Assembly: GCA_009760855.2 (NCBI GenBank)
Contig: WPIO01000030.1
Span: forward strand, 3,424,001 to 3,488,000
DNA from: Cristatella mucedo
Lineage: Eukaryota > Bryozoa > Phylactolaemata > Cristatellidae
Direction of reading: 5' to 3'
Length of the DNA stretch: 64,000 nt
The position numbers were made by a program, and so were the translations under genes. A model generated the notes under the pieces. It saw only the letters and a program-made list of their open reading frames with translations. It had not been told where the DNA came from and ran no database searches. Numbering within the stretch: position 1 is the first letter of the stretch; every line of letters starts with the position of its first letter. Of the stretch, positions 61,713-64,000 are shown piece by piece.

Positions 61713-62129
61713 CTGAAGACAAAGCAACGAAAGCTGCTACATCTGCAGCCAACACGCTATCGTGCTCTGCTTGGGCTTGGAATGTCTAAATACCAAGTGG
61801 CCGGCTATCAGCTGAGCCAGCACGATAATAATAATCTCTACTAATTAAAGCGAGAAAGTCCGCCAATCCCTCCGTCACTAAGTGAACTCGATGCCCGTGA
61901 TGTGAGGAGCAGATTGTTTTAAGAGTTTTACAAGTGACTGATGCGACCAGTGCAGTTCAGACAGAAGTGTTGCAGAATGCACGTTGCAAATTTTTAACTA
62001 AGCCTAGCCGAGTTTGCACTATATGTCAAAGGCAGGAGCACCAGCAAGTAGAGTGCACACAAAGTCTGGAGGTGATGTTTAAAGTTCATGGACAGTCGCC
62101 CGTGGCATTCTAATCCAAGCATGCCTAAT

Positions 62130-62700
62130 TGATCAATGTTATGAAGCTGCAAGCTAGCAGACCTAGATCGTGGGTCTGAATCCAGCTGGGCAATATTTTA
62201 TTGCCAGCTGCAAGCAGGATGATAAAAGACTCTTCCACTGCTTTAAATGACTGTGGAACTGATATGGTCATCAAGCGAATGTTCACTTAGGAATAGATTC
62301 GTCCAGATGCCATGCAGAGATCACAGGAAAGAGGATGAATGAGCCAATTTTGAAGGCGAGGGTCTCTAGTTTCCAAATAACACTAGGTTTGCCCATTTTA
62401 CTTAATTGGGTTTTGTCCTTTAATTTAATACACCAAGGTTCCATTTAAAGTATGAATCGGTAACGAAAGCTGCAAATAATTTTGAGGATCTGATTTACTG
62501 AAAGGCAGGTAAGGTTAAAAGCAAAGGAACAGCTGTGTGCCGCCTGCATAGCAATTTAATAGTCAATATGTTGCTCGGCCACGACATGGACAAGAGGGAG
62601 AGTACCGCTTGTAAAATGAGGGGGACCTAGAACAGATCCCGTGAGCATGCCAATAGGCAACAGTCGCTGCACTTCGGAAGTATCTAGGGCGCAGGGAAGT
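62130..62700 (-). mobile_element. LINE1 remnant interrupted by a SINE2-like piece
   Basis: Minus strand: GCCCATTTTACTTAATTGGG (codons for the KTNLLVIGKP block), TTTGAAGGCGAGGGTCTCTA, ACTGTGGAACTGATATGGTC ATCAAGCGAA (STVKSAYFQL block) and CAATGTTATGAAGCTGCAAG. A plus-strand SINE2 fragment (TCGTGGGTCTGAATCC, TATTTTATTGCCAGCTGCAA GCAGGATGATAAAAGACTCT TCC) sits at about 62165-62245. Confidence 0.78.
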
Positions 62701-62704
62701 TGGA

Positions 62705-63715
62705 AACAAAAGAAAATTGGCACCATCCGTTTGTATGGTCAACCTCCGAAAACGTGAGCATCTGAATCCACAACATAATGTAGTTTCAAAGGTTCATTTC
62801 AACATTAGCTGGCACAACGACGCTAAGCGGTAGCCACGGAATCCGATGCAGTGAGTGAAGGAGCACAACAGGACGGACTGTGTACTGCCTATCACGCGTG
62901 TGACATCTTGACTACCATTAGCATTTGAGACGAATGCAGCAAGTGGACTGACGATTCTTCCCACGGTGGGAGGTGGGGAGCTCACCAACGAGGCACCGGT
63001 GGCAGCCAGTACAGGCAGGCCTGCAAGACCCGGAATTCCAGTGAGCAGCACACCAGGCTACCAGACAGTCTGACCATCCCACTTCCTAGTTAAGAGCCGA
63101 TCGCTGCTGTATTTCCAACGAGAAGCTAGCATAGCCCCCCCCCCCCTCGACCGGCACCTTACAAGAAGCAATGGCAACACCGGAAATGCCATGACGAAAT
63201 TTGTTAGAACAAGCCGCGAGAGCACGGATCGAGCAGATATCAGACGAGGAGGAACCTCTCGTTAGCGTTCGGCTGCTGCAAGGCCACCGACCGGCAGCTG
63301 CTGATGGCCAACCGGTGGCAGACAACTGGTCGGTGCTCGGAGGCCGGCCAGCCACTGGGAGGGGGGTATTCGAATAACTGTTCAGAGCGACAGACACCCA
63401 GACAGTGGTGATGGCAGCTGCACGTATCACACTGAAGCACGGCACTCCAAGAAGCAAGGACACTTGAGCTAAATAAACATGAACAGGTTGCTCGTACTTT
63501 TGCTTGACTTTTCGACTAGGCAAAAGTGCTCGACTCCCATACCGATAAGACCCAGCTCCGGTGGGGATTGCAACGACAGCTGCATGCTACTCCGTCCGGC
63601 ATGCACCCTCGTGCGTAGCAGAGACGCCAATGAAAGAGGATGGCAGAGGCCTCTTGAGCAAGGATTCAACCAAACGTGGCCCAGCCCAACCGCACAGCTG
63701 AGCTTATGCACACCG
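62705..63715. other. Unassigned, possible upstream part of ZNRF
   Basis: Moderately GC-rich with open minus-strand frames at 62794-63051 and 63086-63523. Poorly conserved N-terminal ZNRF exons could be here, but no zinc finger, myristoylation signal or trusted splice pair was identified. Confidence 0.3.
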
Positions 63716-63717
63716 AA

Positions 63718-63975
<258 letters not shown>

Positions 63976-64000
63976 AAAAAAATAGAGAGAGCAGAGAGCA

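Noticed and set aside
62794-63051. Minus-strand open frame as the N-terminal ZNRF exon
   Set aside because: Low-complexity Ser/Pro/Val sequence without the myristoylation start, zinc finger or a trusted donor. Kept only as an unassigned region.

Overview
The window looks like nuclear DNA of an invertebrate animal. Genes are split by short to very long introns with GT..AG borders, the standard genetic code fits every exon I could join, and all four recognisable host genes belong to animal (mostly metazoan-wide) families. Most of the remaining DNA is decayed transposons plus GA/CT microsatellites. I cannot name the phylum from sequence alone. Nothing bacterial, viral or CRISPR-like was seen.

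Host genes, left to right. (1) A TMEM120 (TACAN) homologue on the + strand: eight exons from 5236 to 15824 encode the C-terminal 234 residues in one continuous frame; the N-terminal coiled-coil exons were not found. (2) A DNAJB6/DNAJB2-type Hsp40 co-chaperone on the - strand, 23347 down to 17599: J domain with HPD, a G/F-rich region and a conserved C-terminal segment, with one internal exon unresolved. (3) CLP1, the RNA 5'-kinase of the pre-mRNA cleavage and tRNA splicing complexes, on the + strand: eleven exons from 37709 to 54665 including the P-loop; the last ~35 residues were not found. (4) One RING exon of a ZNRF1/2-type E3 ubiquitin ligase on the - strand at 61607-61712. TMEM120 and the DNAJ gene converge; DNAJ and CLP1 diverge across ~14 kb of repeats; CLP1 and ZNRF converge. 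They show no functional operon-like link.

Repeats. A CR1/L2/Jockey-type LINE ('LINE1') is the dominant element, with one 421-codon uninterrupted reverse transcriptase ORF at 6243-7508 and about a dozen decayed or 5'-truncated copies. A second related LINE ('LINE2') is best preserved at 41930-43570, and a third ('LINE3') appears twice in the DNAJ gene. Two tRNA-derived SINEs are scattered throughout. SINE1 carries the same 3' hairpin tail as LINE1, so it probably borrows the LINE1 machinery. SINE2 has a tRNA-like head with a palindrome and a body with three segments that can pair in two mutually exclusive ways. Three Tc1/mariner transposase remnants (34.7-36.1, 44.4-44.7, 49.1-50.1 kb) and one pseudogene of a transposon-associated protein (12.1-12.7 kb) complete the set. 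Many insertions are nested.

Other structure. All long dinucleotide tracts are GA/CT, none CA/GT. A CpG-rich stretch around 28.4-31.0 kb is dense in short perfect GC hairpins, many with small TTC/TTCG-like loops, and differs in texture from the rest of the window; this is the most puzzling non-coding segment.
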